DNA of 64,000 bases, taken from positions 1-64,000 of the forward strand of contig CANQAP010000004.1 of the NCBI GenBank assembly GCA_947589305.1, read 5' to 3'. Position 1 is the first letter of the stretch; every line of letters starts with the position of its first letter. The notes under the pieces are model-generated. The model was given only the letters and a program-made list of their open reading frames with translations. It made no database searches and had not been told where the DNA came from. Of this stretch, positions 42,899 through 52,276 are shown in pieces. Source of the DNA: an uncultured Lachnospiraceae bacterium (lineage in GTDB: Bacteria; Bacillota; Clostridia; Lachnospirales; Lachnospiraceae). A program made the translations under genes and the position numbers.

Positions 42899-44338
42899 TT
42901 AGAAACGAAAGTATAAAAACGGGTTAAACGCATCGCTGACCAAACTTCCTGTGGCAAACCACAGCACAAACAGAATGCCAGCGGTTTCCGCAATGACGCC
43001 GAGTATCCGTCCGGCGCGTTCCGGCATTTTTTTCAGAATGCCGGCTGCCGCCCGTTTGGGATATGGGGTTGCCGCCACTGCCATGATCACAAGAACCGGC
43101 AGATAGGACAACCAATAGTACGAAGCGGCGTTATTCCAAAACGGGATCCCGCCCAGTCCCAGCATGCACATTCCTGTTTTACCCAAATCCGTGAGCGTAT
43201 CATGCGAAAAAATCACCCAACTGATGTTGACGAAAAACAATGTATACAGATGACTCCAGACTGCCGGTATCTTTTCCAGTATCTTTGCAAAGCCGAATTT
43301 TTCGATCATCAGTAACACAAAAAAATAGAATCCCCAAAGAACGAAATTCCATGCCGCCCCATGCCAAAGACCGGTGAGCAGCCACACCACAAACAGATTT
43401 CGGACTGTCTTTGCCGTTCCGAAGCGATTGCCTCCTAACGGAATATAGACATAATCGCGAAACCATGAACTCAGAGACATATGCCAGCGTCTCCAAAATT
43501 CCGTAATGCTTTTTGCAATATACGGATATTGAAAATTCTCCAAAAAACGGAATCCAAACATTCTTCCCAGTCCGATCGCCATATCCGAATACCCGCTGAA
43601 ATCAAAATAGATCTGGAACGTAAACGCGATCGAAGACAGCCAGTACAACCCGACCGACAACCGATGATCCGACATACTGCCTATCAGGTCAACCATGCTT
43701 CCCGCCGTATTTGCCAATAATACCTTTTTCCCCAGACCGACCACAAACCGCCGCACGCCGGAAGCAAATCTTGTAATGCTTTCCGTCCGTCCATCCAAAT
43801 CTTTTGCTACCGTCCGATAACGCACGATCGGACCGGCGATCAGTTGCGGGAACAGACTCACATAAGTAGCCAGTTTCAGAATGTTTTTTTGCGGCTTTAC
43901 CTCTCCGCGATAGACATCGATCGTATACGACAATGTTTGAAAGGTATAGAACGAAATTCCAAGCGGCAATGCCACATTCAGGAGCGGCGCGGAAAATCCC
44001 GCGGCTTTTCCGATTCCTTCATTGACGGTTTCCAAGATGAAATTGCTGTATTTAAAGAACATGAGCATACCTATGCTGAAAACCACCGTTCCGATCATCG
44101 CCGCCTTGGCACCCGTCTCTTTGCCGCGTTCCCGGCAGGATGCGCAGACCAGCGCCAATATATAATTGACGCCGATAGTAAGCAGCATCAGAAACACATA
44201 TCTCGGCTCACCCCATGCGTAAAACAACAGACTGGCAAACAGCAGCACGATGTTTCTCATTTTTTTCGGGCAAATAAAATAAACCGCTATGACTACCGGT
44301 AAAAATACAAATAAAAATGTTGTGCTAGAAAATAACAT
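42899..44338 (-). CDS. MBOAT family O-acyltransferase
   Basis: 479 residues with about ten to twelve membrane segments. Catalytic-type motifs: ITEFWRRWHMSLSSWFRDYVYIPLGG (His286 region) and LLTGLWHGAAWNFVLW (His326). It is an AlgI/DltB-like acyltransferase that passes acetyl groups across the membrane to the DHHW partner. AAAGGTGGTT precedes the ATG. The pair forms a complete two-gene acetylation unit. Confidence 0.93.
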   Translation of the reverse strand: MLFSSTTFLFVFLPVVIAVYFICPKKMRNIVLLFASLLFYAWGEPRYVFLMLLTIGVNYILALVCASCRERGKETGAKAAMIGTVVFSIGMLMFFKYSNFILETVNEGIGKAAGFSAPLLNVALPLGISFYTFQTLSYTIDVYRGEVKPQKNILKLATYVSLFPQLIAGPIVRYRTVAKDLDGRTESITRFASGVRRFVVGLGKKVLLANTAGSMVDLIGSMSDHRLSVGLYWLSSIAFTFQIYFDFSGYSDMAIGLGRMFGFRFLENFQYPYIAKSITEFWRRWHMSLSSWFRDYVYIPLGGNRFGTAKTVRNLFVVWLLTGLWHGAAWNFVLWGFYFFVLLMIEKFGFAKILEKIPAVWSHLYTLFFVNISWVIFSHDTLTDLGKTGMCMLGLGGIPFWNNAASYYWLSYLPVLVIMAVAATPYPKRAAAGILKKMPERAGRILGVIAETAGILFVLWFATGSLVSDAFNPFLYFRF

Positions 44339-44372
44339 AGAACCACCTTTTGACTGCTTGTTATCTCAACTA

Positions 44373-46169
44373 TCATACACTAGCCCTTCCGGAATGGCAA
44401 GCCAGTTCCTCTATAAAACGGGACGGCAATAAGCGTTTGTGATAGTGTTCTTTCAGTGTATAAATATGCAGATAGGTTTTTGCGCGCGTCATAGCCACAT
44501 AGAACAATCGGCGTTCCTCCTCGATCTCTTCCGGCTTCATCGCTTTTTTATATGGGAGCAGACCTTCATTCGCACCAAAGAGAAAAACTGCCTGATACTC
44601 CAAACCCTTTGCGCTGTGAATCGTCGATAAGGTCACGGCATTGTCTTCCGCCAACCGTTGTTCCTGCTGCATCCGCTGTGTTTCTAACTGTGTTCCATAC
44701 TCCCGTATATGCGCGAACCATGCCGGAGCATCCGGATACGGTTCCGCCATCGCCTGTATCTCGTCCATAAATTCTGTCAATTCTTCTGCGTGGATCCGGC
44801 GTTCGTTGGCATATGCTTCCAGATACGCGTCATAACCGATCACCTTCCGGATATAACGGATGGCTTCCTGCGGACGCATGGTACTCATGGCTTCGATATC
44901 TTCCTGTAGGGTTTGCAGCGCTTCCACTGCCCATTTCCGCTTGGCATTCTGTTGTATGATCTCATCCAGATCGACCGTCGGCTCTGACAGCCATTCCCGC
45001 CGCAGATATCGTTTCGGGCGGTTCCATATCTGTAGAAAATCCGCCCGCTCCCTGCTGCCTGACGCAATACGGATATACGCGATCATCTGCTTGGCGATCC
45101 AATGCTCATAGCAGTTTGGGAGTCTGTCTCTCATACGGAACGGTATATGATACTCCATCAATTTCTCAACTAATCGACGCGCCTGCGTGTTGGTCCGGTA
45201 TAGGACCGCCATCTGCTGATATGGGATGCCTTGTGCCTGATACTCCCGTATCCGCGTCCGGATATCCTGACCGGCTTCTTTCACGGATGCGATCGTATGG
45301 AGATAAATGGGGCATTCATACGGACGGCTCGCCTGTATCTGTTTCGGGAATCGTTTCTGATTATTGGCGATCACCCTTTGACTGCCTTCGATGATTTCCC
45401 GCGTCGATCGATAATTCACATTTAATACGATCTGTTTAGTATCCTGAAAATCCTTTGGAAATCCCAGCATGATATCCGGTTTTGCTCCCCGAAAGCGATA
45501 AATGGACTGGTCATCATCCCCGACCGCAAAGACATTTTGGGAAGTTCCCGCCAGTAACCGTATGATTTCATACTGCATCCGATTGATATCCTGAAACTCA
45601 TCAATGAGAATATAGCGGTATTTTCTCTGCCACATCCGGCAGATATCCTTCCGTTCGTTCAGTAATTCATAGGTATATACCAGCATATCATCAAAATCGA
45701 TCTGATGTTCTTTCTGCAATGTGGATTCATAGGCGCGGAACAGGCGGCGGAATTCTTCTTCCCCACAGCTTGTACTGTAATAGTGCCGCAGGTCTATGTA
45801 TTCACTCTTGACCCGTGTGATCTCGCTGATAATCTCCTGAAGGAATTCTTCTTCATCCTCGTATTCCAACTGCATTTCATGCAGAATGGACGTGATGATA
45901 TTCCGCTTGCGTTCTTCCGGCAAAACCTGCGCCGCGGTATAGCCATACGCCCGCTGTAAGATACGAAAAAAAACGGAATGAAACGTACCGAACGTACAGG
46001 GAGTATACTTTCCCTGCGTCATGGACTGAAAACGTTCTTGCATCTCTTTTGCCGCGGCTTTGGTAAACGTGATCACCAAAATATGCTTCGGCGGTATACC
46101 CGCTTCTTCAATTAAATATTTTGTCCGATGTGTGATAACCGCAGTTTTGCCGGAACCGGGACCTGCCAA
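44373..46169 (-). CDS. UvrD/PcrA-like DNA helicase
   Basis: SF1 helicase with P-loop GPGSGKTAVITHRTKYL, motif II IDEFQDINRMQYEII, GDDDQSIYRFRGA, NYRSTREIIEG, TIHSAKGLEYQAVFL and VAMTRAKTYLHIY. About 600-620 residues is shorter than full PcrA (about 720). The TTG used here begins after the Q motif; the open frame continues to about 46235 and encodes [20 protein letters not shown]. No ATG, GTG or TTG lies upstream of the Q motif, so the true start is probably a rare codon (for example ATC at 46227-46229), coupled to the gltX stop. It functions in DNA unwinding in repair. Confidence 0.88.
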   Translation of the reverse strand: MAGPGSGKTAVITHRTKYLIEEAGIPPKHILVITFTKAAAKEMQERFQSMTQGKYTPCTFGTFHSVFFRILQRAYGYTAAQVLPEERKRNIITSILHEMQLEYEDEEEFLQEIISEITRVKSEYIDLRHYYSTSCGEEEFRRLFRAYESTLQKEHQIDFDDMLVYTYELLNERKDICRMWQRKYRYILIDEFQDINRMQYEIIRLLAGTSQNVFAVGDDDQSIYRFRGAKPDIMLGFPKDFQDTKQIVLNVNYRSTREIIEGSQRVIANNQKRFPKQIQASRPYECPIYLHTIASVKEAGQDIRTRIREYQAQGIPYQQMAVLYRTNTQARRLVEKLMEYHIPFRMRDRLPNCYEHWIAKQMIAYIRIASGSRERADFLQIWNRPKRYLRREWLSEPTVDLDEIIQQNAKRKWAVEALQTLQEDIEAMSTMRPQEAIRYIRKVIGYDAYLEAYANERRIHAEELTEFMDEIQAMAEPYPDAPAWFAHIREYGTQLETQRMQQEQRLAEDNAVTLSTIHSAKGLEYQAVFLFGANEGLLPYKKAMKPEEIEEERRLFYVAMTRAKTYLHIYTLKEHYHKRLLPSRFIEELACHSGRASV

Positions 46170-46215
46170 TACCAGACAAGGACCGTCTACATGTGTGATC
46201 GCACATGTTTGCGCT

Positions 46216-47706
46216 TCATTGAATAGGATAGGATTTCACCGCCTGTTCCAGTTTTTGGATTCCGATCTCGATACGGCGTAACGATTCTTCTTTTCCGAGG
46301 ATCTCCATGATCTCAAATGCCCCGCCCGGTGTTGATTGCTTACCGGACACTGCCGTCCGGACCGGCCACAGCCCCATACCGTTCTTAATTCCCTTTTCTG
46401 CGATATATTCCATGAGCCGGTCATGCAGAGCATCCAGCGTCCACGGTTCCAAAGCTTTCAGGCATTCATACTCCTCTTTTAAGATTTCCAACGAATTCCG
46501 CTCGTCGGTTTTCATTTTCTTATGACAATACAAGGCAGTATCATAGTCCGGTAACGCCTCAAAAAAGTCGATCAGTTCTTTCACATCCGGCAAGATTTCG
46601 ATCCGCGTCTTGACCAATGCCGCGATCTTATCAAGCGGCAGATCTTTTGTGATCACTTCCTTAATATACGGCATGATCAGATTGGAAAATCTCTCCGGTT
46701 CCATATTTTTCAGATACTCGCCGTTCATCCATTTTAACTTATTGATATCAAAAACAGACGGGGATTTATTGATCCTGTGATAATCAAATTCACGCACCAG
46801 TTCATCCAGCGTAAACAATTCCTGATTGCTGTCCGGACTCCAGCCGAGCAGAGCGACATAATTCAACACTGCTTCCGTCACAAAGCCCTGATCCAGTAAA
46901 TCTTCAAATGAAGCATGACCGCTCCGTTTGCTGAGTTTTTGATGATTTTCATCAGTGATCAGCGGACAATGGATATATTTCGGTTCTTCCCAGCCGAATG
47001 CCTGATATAACAACGTATACTTCGGCGCGGAAGATATATATTCATTTCCCCGCACGACGTGCGTGATGCCCATCAGATGATCATCCACCACATTGGCAAA
47101 ATTATACGTCGGAAAACCGTCTGATTTTATTAAGATCATATCATCCAACTCCTGATTCGGCACTGTCACCGAACCGTACAATTCATCATGAAATGTAGTC
47201 GTGCCTTCGGTCGGGGTGTTCTGACGGATCACATACGGTATCCCGCTTGCCAGTTTTTCCTGCACTTCTTCCGGCGACAGATGCAGGCAGCGCTTATCAT
47301 ATATGACGATTTCCTTGGTCTCGCCGCTTTCCGTCGTGATCGTCTGACGCAGGGACTCCAACCGCTCCTTATCACAGAAGCAGTAGTATGCCTTTCCCTC
47401 ATCGATCAGTTTTTTTGCATATTCCATATAGATGCCAGCCGCCTGACGTTCACTCTGAATATAAGGTCCCGCATCACCGCCTATATCCGGTCCCTCGTCA
47501 TGGACCAGCCCGGTCTTTTCCATGGTACGGTAAATGATATCCAAAGCCTCAGCATAATAGCGTTCCTGATCGGTATCCTCGATCCGCAGGATAAAAGAAC
47601 CGCCCTCATGCTTGGCGATCAGATATGCGTATAACGCAGTCCTTAAATTTCCGACGTGCATACGTCCGGTCGGACTTGGTGCAAATCTGGTTCTGATCTT
47701 ACTCAT
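46216..47706 (-). CDS. gltX: glutamate--tRNA ligase
   Basis: Class I synthetase, 496 residues from the ATG at 47704-47706 following AAAAGGAGG. HIGH-type motif: [27 protein letters not shown]-type motif: [15 protein letters not shown]. The C-terminal anticodon-binding part follows. In Clostridia this enzyme often charges both tRNA-Glu and tRNA-Gln. The 28 in-frame residues upstream are not used. Its 3' end overlaps the possible start of the helicase gene. Confidence 0.97.
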   Translation of the reverse strand: MSKIRTRFAPSPTGRMHVGNLRTALYAYLIAKHEGGSFILRIEDTDQERYYAEALDIIYRTMEKTGLVHDEGPDIGGDAGPYIQSERQAAGIYMEYAKKLIDEGKAYYCFCDKERLESLRQTITTESGETKEIVIYDKRCLHLSPEEVQEKLASGIPYVIRQNTPTEGTTTFHDELYGSVTVPNQELDDMILIKSDGFPTYNFANVVDDHLMGITHVVRGNEYISSAPKYTLLYQAFGWEEPKYIHCPLITDENHQKLSKRSGHASFEDLLDQGFVTEAVLNYVALLGWSPDSNQELFTLDELVREFDYHRINKSPSVFDINKLKWMNGEYLKNMEPERFSNLIMPYIKEVITKDLPLDKIAALVKTRIEILPDVKELIDFFEALPDYDTALYCHKKMKTDERNSLEILKEEYECLKALEPWTLDALHDRLMEYIAEKGIKNGMGLWPVRTAVSGKQSTPGGAFEIMEILGKEESLRRIEIGIQKLEQAVKSYPIQ

Positions 47707-47822
47707 TGTTTTCCTCCTTTTCCCTATCGGTGCATACTTCGGAATGAAAAAGGAGCTTCCGGAACCCGCCGTTTTGCCGTTTGCTTCCACGATCGGTTAT
47801 CCGTAAAGCCCCATGACTCCTT

Positions 47823-48341
47823 TTATTTATTCGCACCGCAGCAGAATTTAAATTTTTTTCCGGATCCGCAAGGACATGGATCATTTCGCCCTACTTTCGG
47901 TGGCTTTACTACCGTTTTTGACGTTTTTTCCTGCCGGTACAATTCTTTTCTCCGTTCCGGCGTCAGGATATCGTCCCATTCTTCCAGTGTGTAGAGCCAT
48001 TCCGCATTACAGCCCACCATATTCATATACAGCTTTTCCACATCGATATCCAACGATACCTGTGTATCGGCTGTCATTTCTTCTATATGATTCGGGGTGT
48101 TCAGGCTCTCGTCAATGCCGTCTAAGAAGCCGACCATCAACTGCAAGGTCGTTTCATACTTATCTGCCAATTCCTGAACCGTCCCTTCTACCACTTCATC
48201 GGGATGCTTCAAAAGCTGCCGGTAAATGCCTTTTTCTATATTAAAATAATTCAGCCAAAACTGCTTTCCTTCCGGTGTCCTGTCATCCAAGCCATAGGCG
48301 TAATCCCGCCATTCTTTTAATAAACTGGTCTCGCTTGCCAT
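47823..48341 (-). CDS. SEC-C metal-binding domain protein
   Basis: 172 residues. A helical body ([40 protein letters not shown]) is followed by a C-terminal SEC-C motif [19 protein letters not shown], which binds zinc. SEC-C domains are found in SecA and many stand-alone proteins; some bind ribosomes. AGAGGAAAAAGAG precedes the ATG. The body matches proteins annotated as SEC-C domain protein in Clostridia, with no known function. Confidence 0.88.
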   Translation of the reverse strand: MASETSLLKEWRDYAYGLDDRTPEGKQFWLNYFNIEKGIYRQLLKHPDEVVEGTVQELADKYETTLQLMVGFLDGIDESLNTPNHIEEMTADTQVSLDIDVEKLYMNMVGCNAEWLYTLEEWDDILTPERRKELYRQEKTSKTVVKPPKVGRNDPCPCGSGKKFKFCCGANK

Positions 48342-48449
48342 CTCTTTTTCCTCTACTTTCTATCTCGTAACTTGCAGCCGCATATGCGGACTGACTGATG
48401 CACGTCCTTCGTTTCGACTTCCACAGTATATCAAACCTAATCAAAGATT

Positions 48450-48788
48450 TCAACTGTTTTCCTTGTCCCAATTCCACTTCCTTGCCTGCCGGAATCCTTC
48501 CGCATCCGCCTCATACTCTGCTTCCAGCCATTCGATCGCCGCCATCCTTCCTTCCTCGCTCAGCGGAAACCGCCGGTACGTCTTCTCCGATTCCGGTGTC
48601 CTTTCAAACGAAAACGGTTCCTTCCAATATATCGCTTCCAGATAGTCCTGTGTCTTCTCTTCTTTGGTCTGCTCATCCTGCGAACTTTCCGTCACGCGGC
48701 GAATGCAAAATCGCATTCCCTGAAAACTCCCGGTCCACGGTTGTTTTTGAAAATAGCCCAATGGCATGTATTCCTTACGGTTCAGCAC
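48450..48788 (-). CDS. hypothetical protein
   Basis: 112 residues with no recognised domain. It is hydrophilic and rich in Glu, Trp and Arg (LGYFQKQPWTGSFQGMRFCIRRV, EEGRMAAIEWLEAEYEADAEGF). It starts with GTG after AAAGGGAGCGG and follows the patatin gene by 15 bases, so both may be in one transcript. Confidence 0.6.
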   Translation of the reverse strand: MLNRKEYMPLGYFQKQPWTGSFQGMRFCIRRVTESSQDEQTKEEKTQDYLEAIYWKEPFSFERTPESEKTYRRFPLSEEGRMAAIEWLEAEYEADAEGFRQARKWNWDKENS

Positions 48789-48803
48789 GGCTTCCGCTCC
48801 CTT

Positions 48804-49664
48804 TCACTCGATAACCTCACGTTCTAAAAAGGCACACAAGGTCTTGTATTCTTCCTGCATACGGTCAAATCCATGTTGATAGAACGCCTCCCGCATGTCT
48901 TCTCTTGTCTCAAACTTACTGATGCACGGCATATGCGGACGCAATATAAAGAGTTTACCTTGTTCTGCCAGACGTTCCATTTCCTGCTTCTGCACCTGAT
49001 ACACATCCGCACGGTTCAACAACGCATCCGCAAATTTCGGATACTGCTTCCCGTATGCGGCACGGATCAGCCATTTATATTTATTATAGTCCGTCGGTGT
49101 TTCGTCTCCCGTTTTGGTCATGATCACCACCACTTTATCACATCCCTTATCAAAGGCGTGTTGATACGGGATCGAATCTACCAGACTTCCGTCCATATAA
49201 TCGCTGCCGTCCATTTCTACCGGAACGGACAACAACGGTACCGAACAAGACGCCATCACTGCGGTCAGGGTATGTTCATCCTCTCCGAACCCGTCAATGT
49301 ATTCCGCTTTTGCCGTATGACAGTTCACCACGACGATCTCATGCTCGATCGTCGTCCGCCGGTGCGCTTCAAAATCATACGGATATTGGTTATAAGAGAA
49401 CTCAAATACCATCTTCCTTAAATTCAGATAACTGCCGGTTTTGATCAGTTGAGACAATCCGTAATACGCGTCTTTTTTTTCAGGGCTGATAATATGCTTC
49501 GTCCTTCCTCTCTGACCGGAAATAAAATTCATCATATTACCGGCTCCTGCCGATACGCCCGCTATGTAATCAAAGGTTACGTTCTGATCCAATAAATAAT
49601 CCAATGCGCCTGCGGTAAATAGCCCCCGCAAGGCACCGCCTTCCAGTACCAGTCCTGTTTTCAT
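48804..49664 (-). CDS. patatin-like phospholipase
   Basis: 286-residue hydrolase with the patatin fold. The oxyanion motif LEGGALRGLFTAGAL (about 8-22) precedes the nucleophile in IAGVSAGAGN (Ser38), and the catalytic Asp is in YMDGSLVDSIPY (D158). It probably releases fatty acids from lipids. No export signal is seen, so it is cytoplasmic. It is the YjjU/RssA-like type. Confidence 0.93.
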   Translation of the reverse strand: MKTGLVLEGGALRGLFTAGALDYLLDQNVTFDYIAGVSAGAGNMMNFISGQRGRTKHIISPEKKDAYYGLSQLIKTGSYLNLRKMVFEFSYNQYPYDFEAHRRTTIEHEIVVVNCHTAKAEYIDGFGEDEHTLTAVMASCSVPLLSVPVEMDGSDYMDGSLVDSIPYQHAFDKGCDKVVVIMTKTGDETPTDYNKYKWLIRAAYGKQYPKFADALLNRADVYQVQKQEMERLAEQGKLFILRPHMPCISKFETREDMREAFYQHGFDRMQEEYKTLCAFLEREVIE

Positions 49665-49702
49665 GTGTATCCATCCTCATTCTCATGTATTTTGGTTCCG
49701 TT

Positions 49703-49736
49703 GTTCCTTCTGACTATATGTTCCTTCTGACTGTAT
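49703..49736. repeat. 17-bp tandem repeat upstream of the patatin gene
   Basis: GTTCCTTCTGACTATAT followed directly by GTTCCTTCTGACTGTAT (one difference). The minus-strand form contains AGAAGGAAC twice. Purpose unknown. Confidence 0.7.
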
Positions 49737-49776
49737 GTTTCCCGCTGTCCGGTCATTTCATTCGCACGGTCCGTCT

Positions 49777-50232
49777 CTATACCAGCGCCCACGCCAGCTT
49801 CATCATTTTCATAAAATAATATGCCAGTGATGAAATCACCAGACTATTACTGATGAAAATGATCGCCCCCGCTACCGTATGCAGCTTTCGAACCGCCTTT
49901 TTTTCTTCCAAGAACTCTGTCCGGATGATCGGATAGGAAGCGGGTGCCGTGATGATCGACAACGCCGATACCCGAAATCCCTTGACATCCCGCATGATCA
50001 CAAAACAGTCCACCAAAAGCAGCAGCAGCGGAATACCGACAATCACCGTAAAGACCGCCCCTAGTATTGCAACATTCTTTATATAGCCTAATAATTCCTG
50101 CCCTGAATAAACTTGCGATCCGGAAGGATAGAACCAACCGCCTATATTAAAAAACAGCATACAGGGAAATACTAAACAAGAAATAATGTTCGTAGCTTCA
50201 AACAAATATAATAATATCGGATTCTTTTTCAT
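49777..50232 (-). CDS. hypothetical membrane protein
   Basis: 151 residues from the ATG at 50230-50232. Three to four membrane segments are likely (ILLYLFEATNIISCLVFPCMLFF, NVAILGAVFTVIVGIPLLLLLV, IIFISNSLVISSLAYYFMKMM). No family recognised. AAAGGAAAAACC precedes the ATG. It lies beside bioY but is separated by a terminator-like hairpin, so it is a separate unit. Confidence 0.75.
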   Translation of the reverse strand: MKKNPILLYLFEATNIISCLVFPCMLFFNIGGWFYPSGSQVYSGQELLGYIKNVAILGAVFTVIVGIPLLLLLVDCFVIMRDVKGFRVSALSIITAPASYPIIRTEFLEEKKAVRKLHTVAGAIIFISNSLVISSLAYYFMKMMKLAWALV

Positions 50233-50326
50233 ATGGTTTTTCCTTTTACCCGTATTTGACCATCCTACATACGGTGATTTTAACATACCTGTCACCAAAA
50301 AGAAAGAGTCCATTCATAGAAAGAGA

Positions 50327-50346
50327 CTCCGGTGGGGAAACCGGAG
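50327..50346 (-). terminator. terminator downstream of bioY
   Basis: CTCCGGT (50327-50333) pairs with ACCGGAG (50340-50346); TCTCTTTCT follows on the minus strand. It lies about 150 bases after the bioY stop, so it closes the birA-bioY transcript or marks its end. The 50350-50490 stretch also contains AATAAG-6-CTTATT. Confidence 0.65.
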
Positions 50347-50492
50347 CCTCATGGATAAAGGGGAGGATCGTAGGTCTTTTCCATCGAAAAGAGCTTACGC
50401 TGTTAATCGAATAAGTTTTCACTTATTGATTGATTATAGTATGTTCGCTTTTCAAAACTTTATACCTGATGGCGGAGAAAATTTTTCACTTG

Positions 50493-51053
50493 TTACGTGA
50501 CACGTTTTACCTGCGTATCTTCCGTTCTATGCAAGACTTTCAAAATCGGGAGCGACAGTCCGTATGCTGCGATCACGGAAAGGATATCTTTGAATATATA
50601 CGGTACCGACGCCAAGAGCAGCGCCTCAAAAAACGTCCTTCCGCTTACGATCGCAAACTGTATGCTTCCACACAGGTGGCAGCATATCAAGCCCAACAAT
50701 CCCAACAAGATTGAGAGCCACTTTTTATGGACCGTCTCACGACATCCACAGGCAAACGCCATGATACAAAAGCTCCACAGGTAACCGCCTGTCAGCCCGA
50801 ACAATTTGGCTGGTCCTGCTCCGAAACCGGAAAATACCGGTACGCCAATCAGTCCGAGCAGAAGATAAATCCATACGGCAGCGGCGCCTTTCCATTTTCC
50901 CAGACAATATCCTGCCAACGCCACCGCAAAGGTCTGCAGAGTGATCGGCATTCCCCAAGGTGTTGGTATCGCCACTTGGGAAAAGACTGCCAGCAGTGCC
51001 GCAAACACTCCGATCAGCACCATGTTTTTTGTTGTAAAGAATTTTTGTTTCAT
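50493..51053 (-). CDS. bioY: biotin transporter BioY
   Basis: Substrate-binding S component of the ECF biotin transporter, 186 residues with about six membrane segments. Typical features: MVLIGVFAALLAVFSQVAIPTPWGMPITLQTFAVALAGYCLG at the N-terminus and the glycine-rich GFGAGPAKLFGLTGGYLWSF. No EcfA or EcfT genes are nearby, so it likely shares a common energizing module. It lies 3 bases after birA. Confidence 0.96.
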   Translation of the reverse strand: MKQKFFTTKNMVLIGVFAALLAVFSQVAIPTPWGMPITLQTFAVALAGYCLGKWKGAAAVWIYLLLGLIGVPVFSGFGAGPAKLFGLTGGYLWSFCIMAFACGCRETVHKKWLSILLGLLGLICCHLCGSIQFAIVSGRTFFEALLLASVPYIFKDILSVIAAYGLSLPILKVLHRTEDTQVKRVT

Positions 51054-51056
51054 AGT

Positions 51057-52052
51057 CTACACCATACGTACACTCACTTCACCGGATGACAATGCCACTT
51101 GCTCTCCGTTCTCCGTTTGCAGAATCAGATATCCATTGTCATCGATCGCAACCGCCGTTCCCACAAGAGGCGGTTCCGATCTGGTCTGTATCTTCTTCCC
51201 TAACAGGAACGAACGTCGTTTGTATTCCGGCATAAATGTCCTTTCTGTTAAATGTTGATAATAGTACCAAAAATGATTGATGATACCGGCGGCAATCCTG
51301 CACCTCACCTCACTGTCCGTCCCGGTATCTCCGTGGTCACCGCATTTGAGAAAGATCGGTCCCGCAATGTTTTGAATGTCGTCCGGGAATCCTCCTTCCG
51401 GTTCCCTGATGTTAAAACCGATACCGGTCACAGCATATTCCAACATACTGTTTTCTACATTGACGGAAGTCTCCGTCAAGATCCCGCATACCTTTTTGCC
51501 GTGGCAGAACACATCATTGACCCATTTGATATCCGCACGGTAGCCGGACACTTCTTCGATCGTTTCCGCCGCCGCCACCGCTGCGGCAGTCGTCAGGAAC
51601 AAAGCATCCTGTGCCTGAAAATGCGGGCGGAATAAAAAACTGATATATACGCCGCTCATCCGTGGAGAATAAAAGGATCGTCCCATTCTGCCGCGTCCGG
51701 CAGTCTGCGTCTGTGCTATGATGATCATGCCTTCCGGTTTCCCCGCCGCCGCATATTCCTTCGCCTTATGATTGGTGGAATCCAGCGAATCATATACCTC
51801 GATCTGAAGATCGCAAAACTCCGGACGCAGATATTTTGAAATACTCTGCACGGAAAGGATGTCGTTTTCCGTTGTCAGGCAATAACCTCTGTTCGTTCCG
51901 GCGGTAATGGCATACCCTTCTTCCTGAAGATGCTTCACGGCTTTCCAGACGGCATTGCGGCTGACATGGAGGGCAGCGGCTAAATCGGCTCCCGAGATAT
52001 ACTTCCCTTTTTGTTGCTCCAAGAGATTGAAAATCTGTTCTTTTAGACTCAT
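51057..52052 (-). CDS. birA: bifunctional biotin ligase / biotin operon repressor
   Basis: Joins biotin to biotin carrier proteins and represses biotin genes when loaded. The 331-residue protein starts MSLKEQIFNLLEQQKG after AAGGAATG; 18 upstream residues are rejected. The N-terminal winged helix (GADLAAALHVSRNAVWKAVKHLQEEGY) is followed by the ligase domain with TAGRGRMGRSFYSP (about 118-130) and KWVNDVFCHGKKVCGILTE. Presence of the HTH makes it a regulator of the adjacent bioY. Confidence 0.96.
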   Translation of the reverse strand: MSLKEQIFNLLEQQKGKYISGADLAAALHVSRNAVWKAVKHLQEEGYAITAGTNRGYCLTTENDILSVQSISKYLRPEFCDLQIEVYDSLDSTNHKAKEYAAAGKPEGMIIIAQTQTAGRGRMGRSFYSPRMSGVYISFLFRPHFQAQDALFLTTAAAVAAAETIEEVSGYRADIKWVNDVFCHGKKVCGILTETSVNVENSMLEYAVTGIGFNIREPEGGFPDDIQNIAGPIFLKCGDHGDTGTDSEVRCRIAAGIINHFWYYYQHLTERTFMPEYKRRSFLLGKKIQTRSEPPLVGTAVAIDDNGYLILQTENGEQVALSSGEVSVRMV

Positions 52053-52107
52053 ATTGCTACATTCCTTCTGTGGTCTCTTTGATTCCGTCTGACGGCGTTT
52101 CGTCATT

Positions 52108-52136
52108 ATCTTATCAGACCTTCATCTGATTGTCAA
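52108..52136 (-). promoter_or_regulatory. birA-bioY promoter with palindromic operator candidate
   Basis: Minus strand TTGACA (52131-52136), 17 bp, TAAGAT (52108-52113). The spacer holds the perfect inverted repeat ATCAGA-6-TCTGAT (52113-52130), which would block RNA polymerase if bound. This does not match the usual BirA box (TTGT..AC), so the binder is unknown. Confidence 0.75.
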
Positions 52137-52173
52137 CTTTATTTTATCGCAAAGGTGACAATCACCGATATAT

Positions 52174-52215
52174 AAAAAAACCTGTCCGCATCAAAGAAAC
52201 CTTTGACCGAACAGG
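52174..52215 (-). terminator. terminator of the cell-wall-binding protein gene
   Basis: Outer CCTGT/ACAGG and inner TCAAAG/CTTTGA arms form an imperfect stem followed on the minus strand by TTTTTTT. It lies 62 bases after the stop at 52277. Confidence 0.8.
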
Positions 52216-52276
52216 CTTATCCAAACCCTGATCCCAATGTCAGCATACGATATTGAATCAAAGGGGGATTGGATCC

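Noticed and set aside
52113-52130. Calling ATCAGA-6-TCTGAT a BirA box
   Set aside because: Known BirA operators have a different core and wider spacing; only a candidate operator is claimed.
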